Assembly (NCBI RefSeq): GCF_016862215.1
Contig: NZ_BOMN01000013.1
Coordinates: 124,001 to 188,000 of the forward strand
Length of the DNA: 64,000 bases
Reading direction: 5' to 3'
Origin: Winogradskya humida
GTDB taxonomy: Bacteria > Actinomycetota > Actinomycetes > Mycobacteriales > Micromonosporaceae
A program made the position numbers and the translations under genes. Numbering within the stretch: the stretch's first letter is position 1; the number at the start of each line of letters is the position of its first letter. A model generated the notes under the pieces. The model ran no database searches, was not told where the DNA came from, and saw nothing but the letters and a program-made list of their open reading frames with translations. Below, piece after piece: positions 32,926 through 41,939 of this stretch.

Positions 32926-33710
32926 GTGCGGTGACTTCGGCGGACGGGACGCGGATCGGGTTCGAGACGTCCGGGTCCGGGCCTGCGGTGATCCTGGTCG
33001 ACGGGGCGATGACACATCGCGGGTTCGGGCCGTCGGGTGACCTGGCGGCGGCGCTGTCGGATGCGTTCACCGTCTACCGCTACGACCGGCGCGGGCGCGG
33101 GGAGAGCGGTGACACGGCGCCGTACGAGCCGCGGCGGGAGGTCGAGGATCTGGCGGCGCTGCTGCAGGCGGCCGGTGGGTCCGCGGCGCTGGTGGGGGTG
33201 TCGTCCGGGGCGGTGCTGGCCGCCGACGCCGCGGACGCGCTGCCGGGGGTGACGAAGCTGGCGCTGTATGAGCCGCCGTTCATCGTCGACGGGACCCACG
33301 CGCCGCGCCCGGAGGCGTTTCTGCCGGAGATGGAGGCGCTGGTCGCGGCCGGGGACACCGGTGGGGCGGTGAAGAAGTTCCTGCGCAGTGTCGGCATGCC
33401 CGGTTTCGCGGTGACGATCATGTCGGTCCTGCCGCCGTTCAGGAAGATGCGGGCCACGGCGCCGACCCTGCCGTACGACCTGCGCGTCCTCGGCGACACC
33501 GGCCGCGGGCAGCCGCTGGACGCGTCGCGGTGGGCTCGCATCAAGGCCCCGGCGCTGGTGATGGATGGCGGGAAGAGTCCCCAGTACATGCGTAACGCGG
33601 CGGCGGCGCTGAGCGCGGCGTTGCCGGACGCGCGGTACCGGACGCTGCCCGGGCAGACCCACATCGTGAAGGCGTCGGTGCTCGCGCCGGCGGTGAAGGA
33701 GTTCCTCTAA
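32922..33710 (+). CDS. Alpha/beta hydrolase
   Basis: A 262-residue hydrolase. YDRRGRGESG follows the third strand and VGVSSGAVLA is the nucleophile elbow; QTHIVKA near the C-terminus should hold the catalytic His. Related proteins appear with ArsR/SRPBCC genes in many actinomycetes, substrate unknown. ATG 32922 overlaps the SRPBCC stop. The hybrid kinase gene starts 32 bp downstream and could be read from the same promoter. Confidence 0.85.
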   Translation: MSAVTSADGTRIGFETSGSGPAVILVDGAMTHRGFGPSGDLAAALSDAFTVYRYDRRGRGESGDTAPYEPRREVEDLAALLQAAGGSAALVGVSSGAVLAADAADALPGVTKLALYEPPFIVDGTHAPRPEAFLPEMEALVAAGDTGGAVKKFLRSVGMPGFAVTIMSVLPPFRKMRATAPTLPYDLRVLGDTGRGQPLDASRWARIKAPALVMDGGKSPQYMRNAAAALSAALPDARYRTLPGQTHIVKASVLAPAVKEFL

Positions 33711-33742
33711 GCGCACACCGGGTTGCGGCCGATCAGGTCTGT

Positions 33743-36463
33743 GTGGCGCAGCAGTGGGCACTGGTCGGCAACATCGTCATCGCGTGCGCGTACGCCGCGA
33801 TCACCGTTGCGATCGTGGTGCCGGTGGTGCGCGCGGGGCAGTTGCGCACGAACCGGCTCGCGGTCGCCACCGCGATGATCTTCTTCAGCTGCGCGGTCGG
33901 GCACGCGCTGCACGCGGCGACGTACTGGCAGGCGGCGTGGGCGTCGTCGACGACCATGGCGGGGATGCATCAGAGCTGGTCGTTGTGGCCGACCGCGGCG
34001 TGGGACGTGCTGACCGCGGCGGTCGGGGTCTACTACTGGACGCTGCGCCGCGGGTACGGGGTGCTGCTCGCCGGGCGCGGGGCGTTGTTCGAGGAGCCGC
34101 ACGAGCAGCAGCGCCGGCACGCCATCGAGATGCGCGAGCAGGTCGCGGTGGGCCGCGCGCAGGCCGAGGCGGAACGTGACGCGCAGACCGCGATGCTGCT
34201 CGCGGTGATCACGAACAGTCAGTCGGCGATCTATGTGAAGGACCTCGACGGGCGGTACCTGCTCGCGAACGAGACGTTCCAGAAGGCGTTCGGGCTCAGC
34301 GAGGCGCAGATCCTCGGGCGTACCGATCATGATCTGGATCCGGAACTGGCCCCGGTCTGGCAGGCCAACGACAAGCTTGCCCTGGCCGGGGCGGTGCACA
34401 TGGAGGAGTTCCTGGAGTCGGCGACCGGGGAGCGGCGGTTGTTCGAGTCGAACAAGTTCCCGCTGTTCGACCCGTTCGGTGAGCTGTACGGGATCTGCGG
34501 GGTGTCGCTGGACGTGACCGATCTGCGCAAGGCGACGCAGAACGCCGAGCTCGCCCGGGACGAGGCCGTCGAGCAGTCGAAGATCAAGACGGAGTTCCTG
34601 GCGACGATGAGCCACGAGATCCGTACGCCGATGAACGGGGTCCTGGGTCTCGCGTCGCTGCTGATGGGCACCGACCTGGACCCGGCGCAGCGCCGTTACG
34701 CCGCGGGGATCCATTCGGCGGGCAACGCGCTGCTCGGGGTCATCAACGACATCCTCGACTTCTCGAAGATCGAGGCCGGCAAGGTGGTCCTCGACCCGGA
34801 CGACTTCGATCTGGGCGCGTTGCTCGCGGAGACGGCCGCGCTGGTCGCGCCGACGGCGCAGGACAAGGGCCTGACGGTGGTCACCCGCCGCGGTCCGGGT
34901 CTTCCCCGCACCGTACGCGGTGACGGCGGCCGGGTCCGTCAGGTGCTGATCAATCTGGCGGGCAACGCGGTGAAGTTCACCGGCAAGGGCAGCGTCACGG
35001 TCCGCGCGGATCTGGTGTCGTCGTCGGCGGACGGGCCGGTGGTGCGGTTCGAGGTCACCGACACCGGCATCGGGATCACGGCGTCGGACGCGGCCCGGCT
35101 GTTCGAGCCGTTCACCCAGGCCGACGCGTCGACGACCCGCACGTACGGCGGCACGGGGCTGGGCCTGGCGATCAGTAAGCAGCTCACCGAGGCCATGGGC
35201 GGCACGATCGGGGTGGACAGCGAACCGGGTCAGGGTTCGACGTTCTGGTGCTCGATCCCGTTCGAACCGGCGACCAGTGATGTCGTCGCGGCCGCACCGG
35301 ACAACGCCGGCCTGCGCGTCCTGGTGGTCGGCACCGGCCCGGACCGGCCGGCTCTGGAGGCCGACCTGCGGCGCTGGCATCTGAAGGTCGCCGCGGCGGA
35401 CACCGGCCCGGCGGCGATGCACGCGCTGCGCGACGCCGCCGAGCACGGCCGCCCGTTCGATGTGCTGCTGCTCGACGCGGACGCCGGTGACGTCGACACC
35501 GCCGGGCTTACCCGGGTCGTCGCCGCGGACGCCGCCATCCCGGCCGCGCACGTGATCGTCCTCGGCGCGGCACCGCCGGTGGATGCCCCCGAGGGGGGTG
35601 GTGCCACGTATCTGCCGAAACCCGTGCACCGCTCCGACCTGTACGACGTGCTCGCGCAGTGCCCCGCGGTGCCCGTACCCGCCGCTGCTCCCCCGCGGAT
35701 TCTGGGCACGGTGCTGCTGGTCGAGGACAACGACATCAACCAGATGGTCGCCGTGGGGGTCCTGACGACGCTCGGCTACGAGGCGGACGTGGCCGGCGAC
35801 GGCGTACGCGCGCTCGAGATGGCCGCGGCCCGGCACTACGACGCGATCCTGATGGACTGCCGGATGCCCCGCATGGACGGTTTCACCGCGACCGCGCAGC
35901 TGCGCCGCCGCGAGGCCGACGGCGGGCCCCGCACCCCGATCATCGCGATGACGGCCAGCGCCCTGGTCGCCGACCGGGAACGCTGCCTGGCCGCCGGCAT
36001 GGACGACTACCTGTCGAAACCGGTCAACCCGAACGAGCTCGGCCACGCCCTGGAACGCTGGATCCAGGGCACCCCGGCCGTCCCGGCACTACCCGCCGCC
36101 GCCGGCCACGCCGACGACCCGGTCGGGCGCCGCCTCGACGAACTCGCCGGCGACCACACCGACCCCGAGATGGCCCTGGTCGACCGGCTCGTCCAGTCGT
36201 TCCTGCGGCGCGCCCCCGCGCATCTGACGGTGCTGCGCTCCGCCCTGGCCGCAGGTGACGTGACGACCTTCGAGGAGGAGGCCCACACGTTCAAGGGCGC
36301 CGCCGGCAACATCGGCGCGACCGTGGTCGCCGACATCTGCGACGGCCTGGAGGAGACCGCCCGCGCCGGCAGCCTCCCGGGCTCCCTCGACGGTGACCTG
36401 CTGCGCCTGGAGGAGGAACTGCGCTGGGTCGAACGCCGCCTGCATCTGGTCCTCGCGCACTGA
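33743..36463 (+). CDS. Hybrid sensor histidine kinase with ETR1-like membrane domain, REC and HPt
   Basis: A 906-residue multidomain kinase. Residues 1-110 contain three membrane helices; the second has Cys50 and His54 in a CxxxH pattern, and Asn10 lies 40 residues before Cys50. In the plant ethylene receptor ETR1 the copper ligands Cys65/His69 and Asp25 have the same spacing, and IACAYAAI resembles ETR1 TM1. A PAS domain follows (about 150-265), then HisKA with His291 (MSHEIRTP), HATPase (NLAGNAVKF, DTGIGI, GGTGLGLAI), a degenerate receiver (about 518-625), a true receiver with Asp705 (LMDCRMPRMDG) and an HPt domain with His848 (HTFKGAAGN). No partner regulator is adjacent. Confidence 0.9.
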   Translation: MAQQWALVGNIVIACAYAAITVAIVVPVVRAGQLRTNRLAVATAMIFFSCAVGHALHAATYWQAAWASSTTMAGMHQSWSLWPTAAWDVLTAAVGVYYWTLRRGYGVLLAGRGALFEEPHEQQRRHAIEMREQVAVGRAQAEAERDAQTAMLLAVITNSQSAIYVKDLDGRYLLANETFQKAFGLSEAQILGRTDHDLDPELAPVWQANDKLALAGAVHMEEFLESATGERRLFESNKFPLFDPFGELYGICGVSLDVTDLRKATQNAELARDEAVEQSKIKTEFLATMSHEIRTPMNGVLGLASLLMGTDLDPAQRRYAAGIHSAGNALLGVINDILDFSKIEAGKVVLDPDDFDLGALLAETAALVAPTAQDKGLTVVTRRGPGLPRTVRGDGGRVRQVLINLAGNAVKFTGKGSVTVRADLVSSSADGPVVRFEVTDTGIGITASDAARLFEPFTQADASTTRTYGGTGLGLAISKQLTEAMGGTIGVDSEPGQGSTFWCSIPFEPATSDVVAAAPDNAGLRVLVVGTGPDRPALEADLRRWHLKVAAADTGPAAMHALRDAAEHGRPFDVLLLDADAGDVDTAGLTRVVAADAAIPAAHVIVLGAAPPVDAPEGGGATYLPKPVHRSDLYDVLAQCPAVPVPAAAPPRILGTVLLVEDNDINQMVAVGVLTTLGYEADVAGDGVRALEMAAARHYDAILMDCRMPRMDGFTATAQLRRREADGGPRTPIIAMTASALVADRERCLAAGMDDYLSKPVNPNELGHALERWIQGTPAVPALPAAAGHADDPVGRRLDELAGDHTDPEMALVDRLVQSFLRRAPAHLTVLRSALAAGDVTTFEEEAHTFKGAAGNIGATVVADICDGLEETARAGSLPGSLDGDLLRLEEELRWVERRLHLVLAH

Positions 36464-36525
36464 CTCTCCGCCTCGGCGGGTTGTGGCGCGGAAGTGTCGG
36501 TGGGTGGGGTTAGGGTCGGGTCGCT

Positions 36526-37893
36526 ATGGCAGATGACGATGATTTCCACGCTCCGCGGCAGGTTCCGAAACAGCCGGTCCTGACCGCTGCTGTCCCTGAC
36601 GATTCCGGGCCGGGTGGTTCCGGGGACCGGGCCGCTTACCGGTCGGTGGCGGTGGCGGCCGGTGGGGCTGACGGGGGCGGGCCGGGGCTTGATGAGGACG
36701 GGGTGCCGGTGGAGACGCGGCCCTGTGCTCATTGCGGGCGGCCGGTGCCGCAGCGGGCTTCGGCGGGGCGGCCGTTCCGGTATTGCCGCGACAACGACGG
36801 GGAGTGCCAGCGGGCGTCGCGCAACGTCCGGATGCGTCACCGCGCGTCGCCGGGGCTGGCGGGGCAGGTCGCGCGGACGTGGGAGGTCGTCGAGCGCCTG
36901 GATCAGCTTGTGGGGACGCTGAGCGAGTCCCTGCACGCGGAGATGTCGCCGTCCGGGGTGGAGCGGCAGGTCGCCGAGGTACGCGCGGAGACGTCGCGTC
37001 AGGTGGCCGCCGCGCACACCGAACGCGATGATGCCCGCCGCGACGCCGACCGGGCCGCGGACGCGGCGGGTACGGCGGTGCAGGAGGCGCTGGTCGCCCG
37101 CGCCGACCGGGATGACGCCCGGCAGGAGGCTGACACGGCGCGGCGGCTGGCGGAGGCCGCCGCGGTGGATTCGCGGCAGGCGCTCGCGGCCCGCGATGAG
37201 GCGCAGGCCGCGGCGAGTGCGGCGGCGGCGTTGCGGGTGCAGGCCGAGACCGACCGTGACTCGGCCCGCCGGGAAACCGGATCGGTCCGCGTCGAGCTCA
37301 CCGCCGCCCGCCGCGACCTCGATGCCGCTGCCCGTGATCTGGCGCAAGCAGCCGCGGATGCACAGTCGGCCGGTGCGGCGCGTGACGCCGCCCTGCGGGA
37401 CCGTGACAGTGCGCTGGCCGACCGGGACACCGCGCGTGCCGAGGCGGTCAGGTCCGCGCGGGAGGCGGGAGACGCTGCGCGTGCGCTCGAGACGGCGCTG
37501 GCTGATGCCGCGCGGGCGGCTGCTGATGCGGTTCGTGACGTGGAGCAGGTGCGGGCGGAGTCGCGGCGTCAGGTGGTGGCCGCGCAGGGCGAGGCCGGGG
37601 CTGCGCGGGCGGAGACGGTGGGGGTGCGGGCCCGGGTGGCGGAGCTGACCGAGGCTGCCGGTGCCGATGCCGCGCGGCTCGCGGCGGCTCAGGCGGAGGC
37701 CGGCCGGGTCAGGGCGGACGGTGAGCGTTTGGCGGCGGAGGTGACGGAGCTGCGGCGTACGGTCGAGAAGGCCCGCGCCGACGCTGACGCCGCGCATGCC
37801 CGGGTGGGTCAGCTGTCGGCCCAGGTGGGTGATCTGGCGTCCGCGCTGGCGTCGCTGGGGTCGTCGCGGCCCGGCGGCTCCACGGGCAAGTAG
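36526..37893 (+). CDS. Zinc-knuckle coiled-coil protein
   Basis: A 455-residue protein of unknown function. After an acidic, disordered N-terminus, residues about 66-95 contain CAHCGRPVP and CRDNDGEC, a probable C4 zinc site; then HRASPGLAGQVARTWEVVERLDQLV and, from about residue 145 to 440, an almost uninterrupted Ala/Arg/Glu/Asp-rich heptad coiled coil. The layout resembles DNA-associated coiled-coil proteins such as KfrA or SMC-like accessory factors, but no known family is claimed. TAGGGT ends 9 nt before ATG 36526, so the leader is very short. Confidence 0.78.
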   Translation: MADDDDFHAPRQVPKQPVLTAAVPDDSGPGGSGDRAAYRSVAVAAGGADGGGPGLDEDGVPVETRPCAHCGRPVPQRASAGRPFRYCRDNDGECQRASRNVRMRHRASPGLAGQVARTWEVVERLDQLVGTLSESLHAEMSPSGVERQVAEVRAETSRQVAAAHTERDDARRDADRAADAAGTAVQEALVARADRDDARQEADTARRLAEAAAVDSRQALAARDEAQAAASAAAALRVQAETDRDSARRETGSVRVELTAARRDLDAAARDLAQAAADAQSAGAARDAALRDRDSALADRDTARAEAVRSAREAGDAARALETALADAARAAADAVRDVEQVRAESRRQVVAAQGEAGAARAETVGVRARVAELTEAAGADAARLAAAQAEAGRVRADGERLAAEVTELRRTVEKARADADAAHARVGQLSAQVGDLASALASLGSSRPGGSTGK

Positions 37894-38367
37894 AGCACGC
37901 GGCCTGGCTCGGCGGCCGTCTCTGGTGCCGGATGTGTGGTCCGGTGGGTGGTTTGTCGGAGCTGGGCGGGAGCGGGGCGGTGCGGGGTGACCGAAGTCTC
38001 TTCGCGGGGGTGCGGAAACGGCGCTGAGTGTCATACAACGGGCTGTGGGGGTGCCACGGCGACACCGATGGGGGACGATGTCGGGGGTTGCGGGGGTGGG
38101 ACGGTAATCTTCCGCTGTGCTGGAGGTGGGTGGTTTGTGGGTTATCGGGGTCGGTGTCCGGCGTAGCGGTATCTGCAGATCTCGCAATATCCCGTAAAGT
38201 GGACCAAGGTCCACGTCAGGGTGGGCCTGAGTCGGCCGATAGGGGTTCCTGCCGGTTACGCTCGAAGCGTTAACACCGCCGACATACGGCGGTCGCCAGG
38301 AATCTCGCGACCGTCCGTTTCGTTACACCAACGGCAAGTAGCACCACGAGCGAGGGGATAGCCGATC
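37894..38367. other. Intergenic region upstream of rbpA
   Basis: No gene is seen in these 474 bases. They contain a perfect inverted repeat TGGACC/GGTCCA (38200-38213), a 7-bp stem hairpin ACCGCCG/CGGCGGT (38275-38293) and the probable sigma-R-type promoter of rbpA (38299-38324). The first 250 bases are G-rich without evident structure. Confidence 0.7.
38299..38324 (+). promoter_or_regulatory. Sigma-R-type promoter of rbpA
   Basis: GGAAT (38299-38303), an 18-nt spacer and GTT (38322-38324) match the disulfide-stress sigma-R consensus GGAAT-N18-GTT. Streptomyces rbpA is known to be in the sigma-R regulon, which supports this reading. Confidence 0.75.
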
Positions 38368-38706
38368 ATGGGCGAACGCATGCTGCGCGGCAGCCGTCTT
38401 GGCGCAGTCAGCTACGAGTCCGACCGCAACACGGAGCTGGCGCCCCGGCAGACCCGCGAGTACCTGTGCGTGAAGGGTCACCAGTTCGAGGTGCCGTTCG
38501 CCGTCGACGCCGAGGTGCCGATCACCTGGGAATGCAAGTTCGACGGCAGCGTCGCGCGACTGGTCGACGGGAACGAGCCGGAGCAGAAGAAGGCCAAGCC
38601 GCCCCGTACCCACTGGGACATGCTGCTCGAGCGCCGGTCGATCTCGGAGCTGGAGGACATCCTCAACGAGCGCCTGCAGGAGGTCCGCACCCGCCGGGGT
38701 CGCTGA
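38368..38706 (+). CDS. rbpA: RNA polymerase-binding protein RbpA
   Basis: A 112-residue actinobacterial transcription factor that binds RNA polymerase and the principal sigma factor, stabilises the open complex and gives basal rifampicin tolerance. The core YLCVKGHQFEVPF and TWECKFDGSVARL and the sigma-interaction domain THWDMLLERRSISELEDIL are all present, and length matches the family. GAGGGGATAGCC precedes the ATG. A sigma-R-type promoter lies about 45 bp upstream and a strong bidirectional terminator downstream. Confidence 0.97.
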   Translation: MGERMLRGSRLGAVSYESDRNTELAPRQTREYLCVKGHQFEVPFAVDAEVPITWECKFDGSVARLVDGNEPEQKKAKPPRTHWDMLLERRSISELEDILNERLQEVRTRRGR

Positions 38707-38849
38707 CCGCAGGACACCACGGTCGCCGTTCCGCCCAGCTTCAGGGGCGGGGCGGCGATTTGCTGTGCCCGGCCATAGGTCAGAACGGGCCCGACGCATG
38801 GCTGCCAGAATTGTGGGCGGGCCGGAGGGCGGCGGGGTGCGGGATGTGA

Positions 38850-38889
38850 GAAAGCCGCAGCGGCCCGGAGCGGGGCTGCTGCGGCTTTC
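38850..38889. terminator. Bidirectional terminator between rbpA and fxsA
   Basis: GAAAGCCGCAGC and GCTGCGGCTTTC form a perfect 12-bp stem enclosing a GC-rich 16-nt loop that can pair further. It lies between the convergent rbpA and fxsA genes and can act on both strands. Confidence 0.9.
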
Positions 38890-38904
38890 TGCCGGGAAAA
38901 GCTT

Positions 38905-39441
38905 TCAGCGGACGATTTCGCCTTCGACGACTTCGCCCTGCAGGACCTCCGCCGGCGGGGTGTGACCGGTCGGGCCGGTCGTGGTGGGTGGGGTGTCGTC
39001 GACGGGGGCGGACTGTTTGACCTTGACGTGGCGGGGGCCGAACAGGTCGCTGGCGACTGTCGCGGAGACGCGGCGTTCGGTGTAGTGCTCGACGGCCTTG
39101 CGGGCCAGGATGCGGCCCGGGGGGACGATCAGCAGCAGCCCGGCGACCGCGGAGATGAAGCCGGGGACGGCGAGCAGCAGCGCGCCGAGCAGGCCGATCA
39201 GGGAGTTGCTGACCTGGGCGCCGGGCGGGCGGCCGGTTTCGGCGGCGGCGCGGAAGGCCCGCCAGCCGCGGATGCCTTCGCGGCGGAGCAGGGCGAGGCC
39301 GGTGATGCTCGCGGCGCCGAGGAGCAGGATCGACCAGAGCGCGCCGATGGTGTGCACGGCCGTGACGAACACGGCGATCTCGGCCACCGCGAGCACCAGC
39401 AGTGCCAGGGGTAGCAAGGCCAGGCTTCGTGGGAGTCGCAT
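38905..39441 (-). CDS. fxsA: FxsA family membrane protein
   Basis: A 178-residue inner-membrane protein with helices at about residues 8-28, 30-52 and 80-108, matching FxsA (named for suppression of F-plasmid exclusion of phage T7). The LLRREGIRGWRAF and PGFISAVAGLLLIVPPGR segments are family hallmarks; the C-terminal tail is hydrophilic. ATG 39441 with GGAAAGGG upstream is used rather than TTG 39444. It is downstream of ppm1 and lnt on the same strand. Confidence 0.88.
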   Translation of the reverse strand: MRLPRSLALLPLALLVLAVAEIAVFVTAVHTIGALWSILLLGAASITGLALLRREGIRGWRAFRAAAETGRPPGAQVSNSLIGLLGALLLAVPGFISAVAGLLLIVPPGRILARKAVEHYTERRVSATVASDLFGPRHVKVKQSAPVDDTPPTTTGPTGHTPPAEVLQGEVVEGEIVR

Positions 39442-39504
39442 CAAACTGTCACCCTTTCCGGGTGGTCACCGGTCCGGGTTCCAGCATGACACGCACGTGC
39501 CCGT

Positions 39505-40314
39505 TCACGGCCAGGTGGAAGGCTGCTTCGGTTTGCGGCCGAGCTTGGTCAGCACGGCTTCCTTACGGGCGGCGGCACCCCACACGGTGACCCTGAGCAG
39601 CTGTTCCTTGAAAATGTTGCCGCTCATCTTGCTGACGCCGTGTTCGCGCTCGGTGAACGTGATGGGCACCTCAGCCATGCGGAAACCGTTGCGGTAGGTG
39701 CGCCAGGTCATCTCGACCTGGAACGAGTAGCCCTGCGACGCGATCGTTGCGACGTCGATCTTGTCGATGACGTCCATGCGGTAGGCGCGGTAGCCGCCGG
39801 TGGCGTCCTTGAACGGCATGCCGAGGGCCATGCGGATGTAGATGTTGCCGCCGCGCGACAGCAGCAGCCGGTGCATGGGCCAGTTGTGGACGCTGCCGCC
39901 GGGGATGTAGCGGGTGCCGAGCACGGCGTCGGTGTCGCCGAGGGCGTCGAGGAGCTTGTGCAGCTCTTCGGGGGCGTGGGAGCCGTCGGCGTCCATCTCG
40001 ACGACGGCGTCGTAGCCTTTGTCCTTCGCCCAGGCGAACCCGGCGACGTACGCGGCGCCGAGGCCTTCCTTGCCGGCGCGGTGCAGGACGAAGATCTGGT
40101 CGTCGCCGGCGGCGATCTCGTCGGCGATCGCGCCGGTGCCGTCGGGCGAGTTGTCGTCAGCGACGAGGATGTCGACCTGGGGTACGGCTTTACGCACCCG
40201 CCCCGTGATCAGGCGGACGTTGTCGGCCTCGTTGTACGTGGGGATGACCACGAGGACGCGCCCGACCCCCGGGTATCCCTCCGAGCCCGCCGCCGTCGCG
40301 TTCGCGTCGCTCAC
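39505..40314 (-). CDS. ppm1: Polyprenol monophosphomannose synthase
   Basis: A family 2 glycosyltransferase of about 269 residues that transfers mannose from GDP-mannose to polyprenyl phosphate, the mannose donor for lipoglycans and protein O-mannosylation. VLVVIPTYNEADN, ADDNSPDGT and the metal-binding EMDADGSHAPEEL are dolichol-phosphate mannose synthase motifs; TEREHGVSKMS lies near the end. GTG 40314 has GGAGG just upstream; GTG 40332, overlapping the lnt stop, is the alternative. Pairing with lnt is as in other actinobacteria, where the two proteins may interact or be fused. Confidence 0.93.
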   Translation of the reverse strand: MSDANATAAGSEGYPGVGRVLVVIPTYNEADNVRLITGRVRKAVPQVDILVADDNSPDGTGAIADEIAAGDDQIFVLHRAGKEGLGAAYVAGFAWAKDKGYDAVVEMDADGSHAPEELHKLLDALGDTDAVLGTRYIPGGSVHNWPMHRLLLSRGGNIYIRMALGMPFKDATGGYRAYRMDVIDKIDVATIASQGYSFQVEMTWRTYRNGFRMAEVPITFTEREHGVSKMSGNIFKEQLLRVTVWGAAARKEAVLTKLGRKPKQPSTWP

Positions 40315-40328
40315 CGTTCCTCCGTCGT

Positions 40329-41939
40329 TCACTCTGCGGCCGGTATGCCGCGGGTCCTGCGGCGGCGCAGGGGCGCCGCCGCGAGCAGGGCGAAAAGGGC
40401 CAGGGCGACCATGGTCAGCTCCGGCCAGTGTCCCAGGCGAGTCGCCAGCGTACGCGGTCCCCCGATGTGCATGTCATGCAGGACCACGGCGTCCACATTG
40501 AAGCCGGTGGCGGCGATGACCGTGCCGTCGGTGCCGGTGAACGCGGACACCCCGACGGTGGACACCATGAGGCCTTCGCGGCCGTGTTCGACCGAGCGCA
40601 GCTGCACCATGGCGAGCTGCTGGCGGGCTTCGGCCTCGTTGAACGTGGCGTTGTTGGTCTGGGTCGCGAGGATCTGCGCGCCGCCGACGACGGTGTCGCG
40701 CACGATGCTGTCGTAGGCGACCTCGAAGCAGATGACGTCACCGACGACCCCGATGGGGGTTTTCACGATGCCCGGGGTGGTCCCGGCGACCATGTTCTGG
40801 ACGAGGTCGACCTTGTCGGACACCAGGCGCGCGACGGACCGCATCGGCATGTACTCGGCGAACGGGACGGGGTGGCGTTTCACGTACGCCTGGTCGAGGT
40901 CCGGCCCGGTCGCAGGCTGCCAGAGCAGGCTGGCGTTGCGGATCTCGCCGGGCACGTCACCGCGCAGGACGGTGCCGAGCAGGATGGGTACGCCGATCGC
41001 GTCGGCGGCCTGCGCGATCTGCTGGGCGGCGTCCTGGTTCTTCAGCGGGTCGATGTCGCTGGAGTTCTCCGGCCACACGACGAGGTCGGGTTGCGGTTTA
41101 CGGCCGAGTTTGACTTCCGAGGCGAGTGCTTCGGTGGCGTGGACGTGGTTGAGCAGCACCGCGGCGCGCTGGGCGTTGAAGTCCAGTCCGAGCCGGGGCA
41201 CGTTGCCCTGCACGATCGCGATCGTCTGGGTGGCGGTGGCCGGTTTCGCGGTGGGTACGAGCGCCGGCCCGAACACCAGCACGGCCAGGGCGACGGCGAA
41301 CCCGGCGGCGGGCACCAGGGTGCGGGGTTTCCAGGTGCGCCAGGCGAGGGCGACGAGGGCTCCCCCGGCGGCGGCGGCGATGAACGTGACCAGCGGTGCC
41401 CCGCCGAGCACGGCGACGCGCAGCGCGGGGGCGTCACCCTGGCTGAACGCGACCCGGCCCCACGGGAACCCGCCGAACGGGGCCCGGTCGCGCAGGGCTT
41501 CCTGCGCGACCCACAGCAGCCCGGTCAGCAGCGGCCACAGCGCGCGGAACCTGTCGGTGAGCGGGGACAGCCACGCCGAGGCCATGCCGAGCAGCCCGAG
41601 GTAGAACGCCTGCGCCAGCGAGAGCAGCATCCAGGGCAGCCAGCCGGCGGCGATGCGGGTCCAGTCGAGCAACGGCACGAACAGCACGACACCGGCGAGG
41701 AAGCCGACGCCGAGAGCGCCGCGGAACCGGCGGCGGTGGGTGGCGGCGGCGAGCCCGGCGATCCCGGCGGGTGCGAGCCACCACAGGCCGTACGGGGGCA
41801 GTGACAGCAGCAGCGCGGCGCCGGAGGCCAGGGCGAGCAGCACCGCCACCCACAGCGGCAACGGCCGGGGTGTGCCTGGCCCACCCGCGGCGCTCGGCTG
41901 CGCCGGCGCGGGTGTTGGCTGAAGCGTCAATAAATCCAC
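40329..41939 (-). CDS. lnt: Apolipoprotein N-acyltransferase
   Basis: A 536-residue membrane enzyme that adds the third acyl chain to lipoproteins. About seven membrane helices (residues 25-235) are followed by a nitrilase-like periplasmic domain with the catalytic Glu in VVWPENSSD, Lys in YVKRHPVPF and Cys in VICFEVAYD, and one last membrane helix. GTG 41939 is chosen: TAGCCT lies 7 nt upstream, indicating a leaderless mRNA, and the frame further upstream is not conserved. Overlaps or nearly abuts ppm1. Confidence 0.93.
   Translation of the reverse strand: MDLLTLQPTPAPAQPSAAGGPGTPRPLPLWVAVLLALASGAALLLSLPPYGLWWLAPAGIAGLAAATHRRRFRGALGVGFLAGVVLFVPLLDWTRIAAGWLPWMLLSLAQAFYLGLLGMASAWLSPLTDRFRALWPLLTGLLWVAQEALRDRAPFGGFPWGRVAFSQGDAPALRVAVLGGAPLVTFIAAAAGGALVALAWRTWKPRTLVPAAGFAVALAVLVFGPALVPTAKPATATQTIAIVQGNVPRLGLDFNAQRAAVLLNHVHATEALASEVKLGRKPQPDLVVWPENSSDIDPLKNQDAAQQIAQAADAIGVPILLGTVLRGDVPGEIRNASLLWQPATGPDLDQAYVKRHPVPFAEYMPMRSVARLVSDKVDLVQNMVAGTTPGIVKTPIGVVGDVICFEVAYDSIVRDTVVGGAQILATQTNNATFNEAEARQQLAMVQLRSVEHGREGLMVSTVGVSAFTGTDGTVIAATGFNVDAVVLHDMHIGGPRTLATRLGHWPELTMVALALFALLAAAPLRRRRTRGIPAAE

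Noticed and set aside
36007..38214. 735-residue open frame on the minus strand
   Set aside because: It is a shadow of the kinase and coiled-coil genes, Arg/Pro-rich without motifs; the + strand genes have clear domains.
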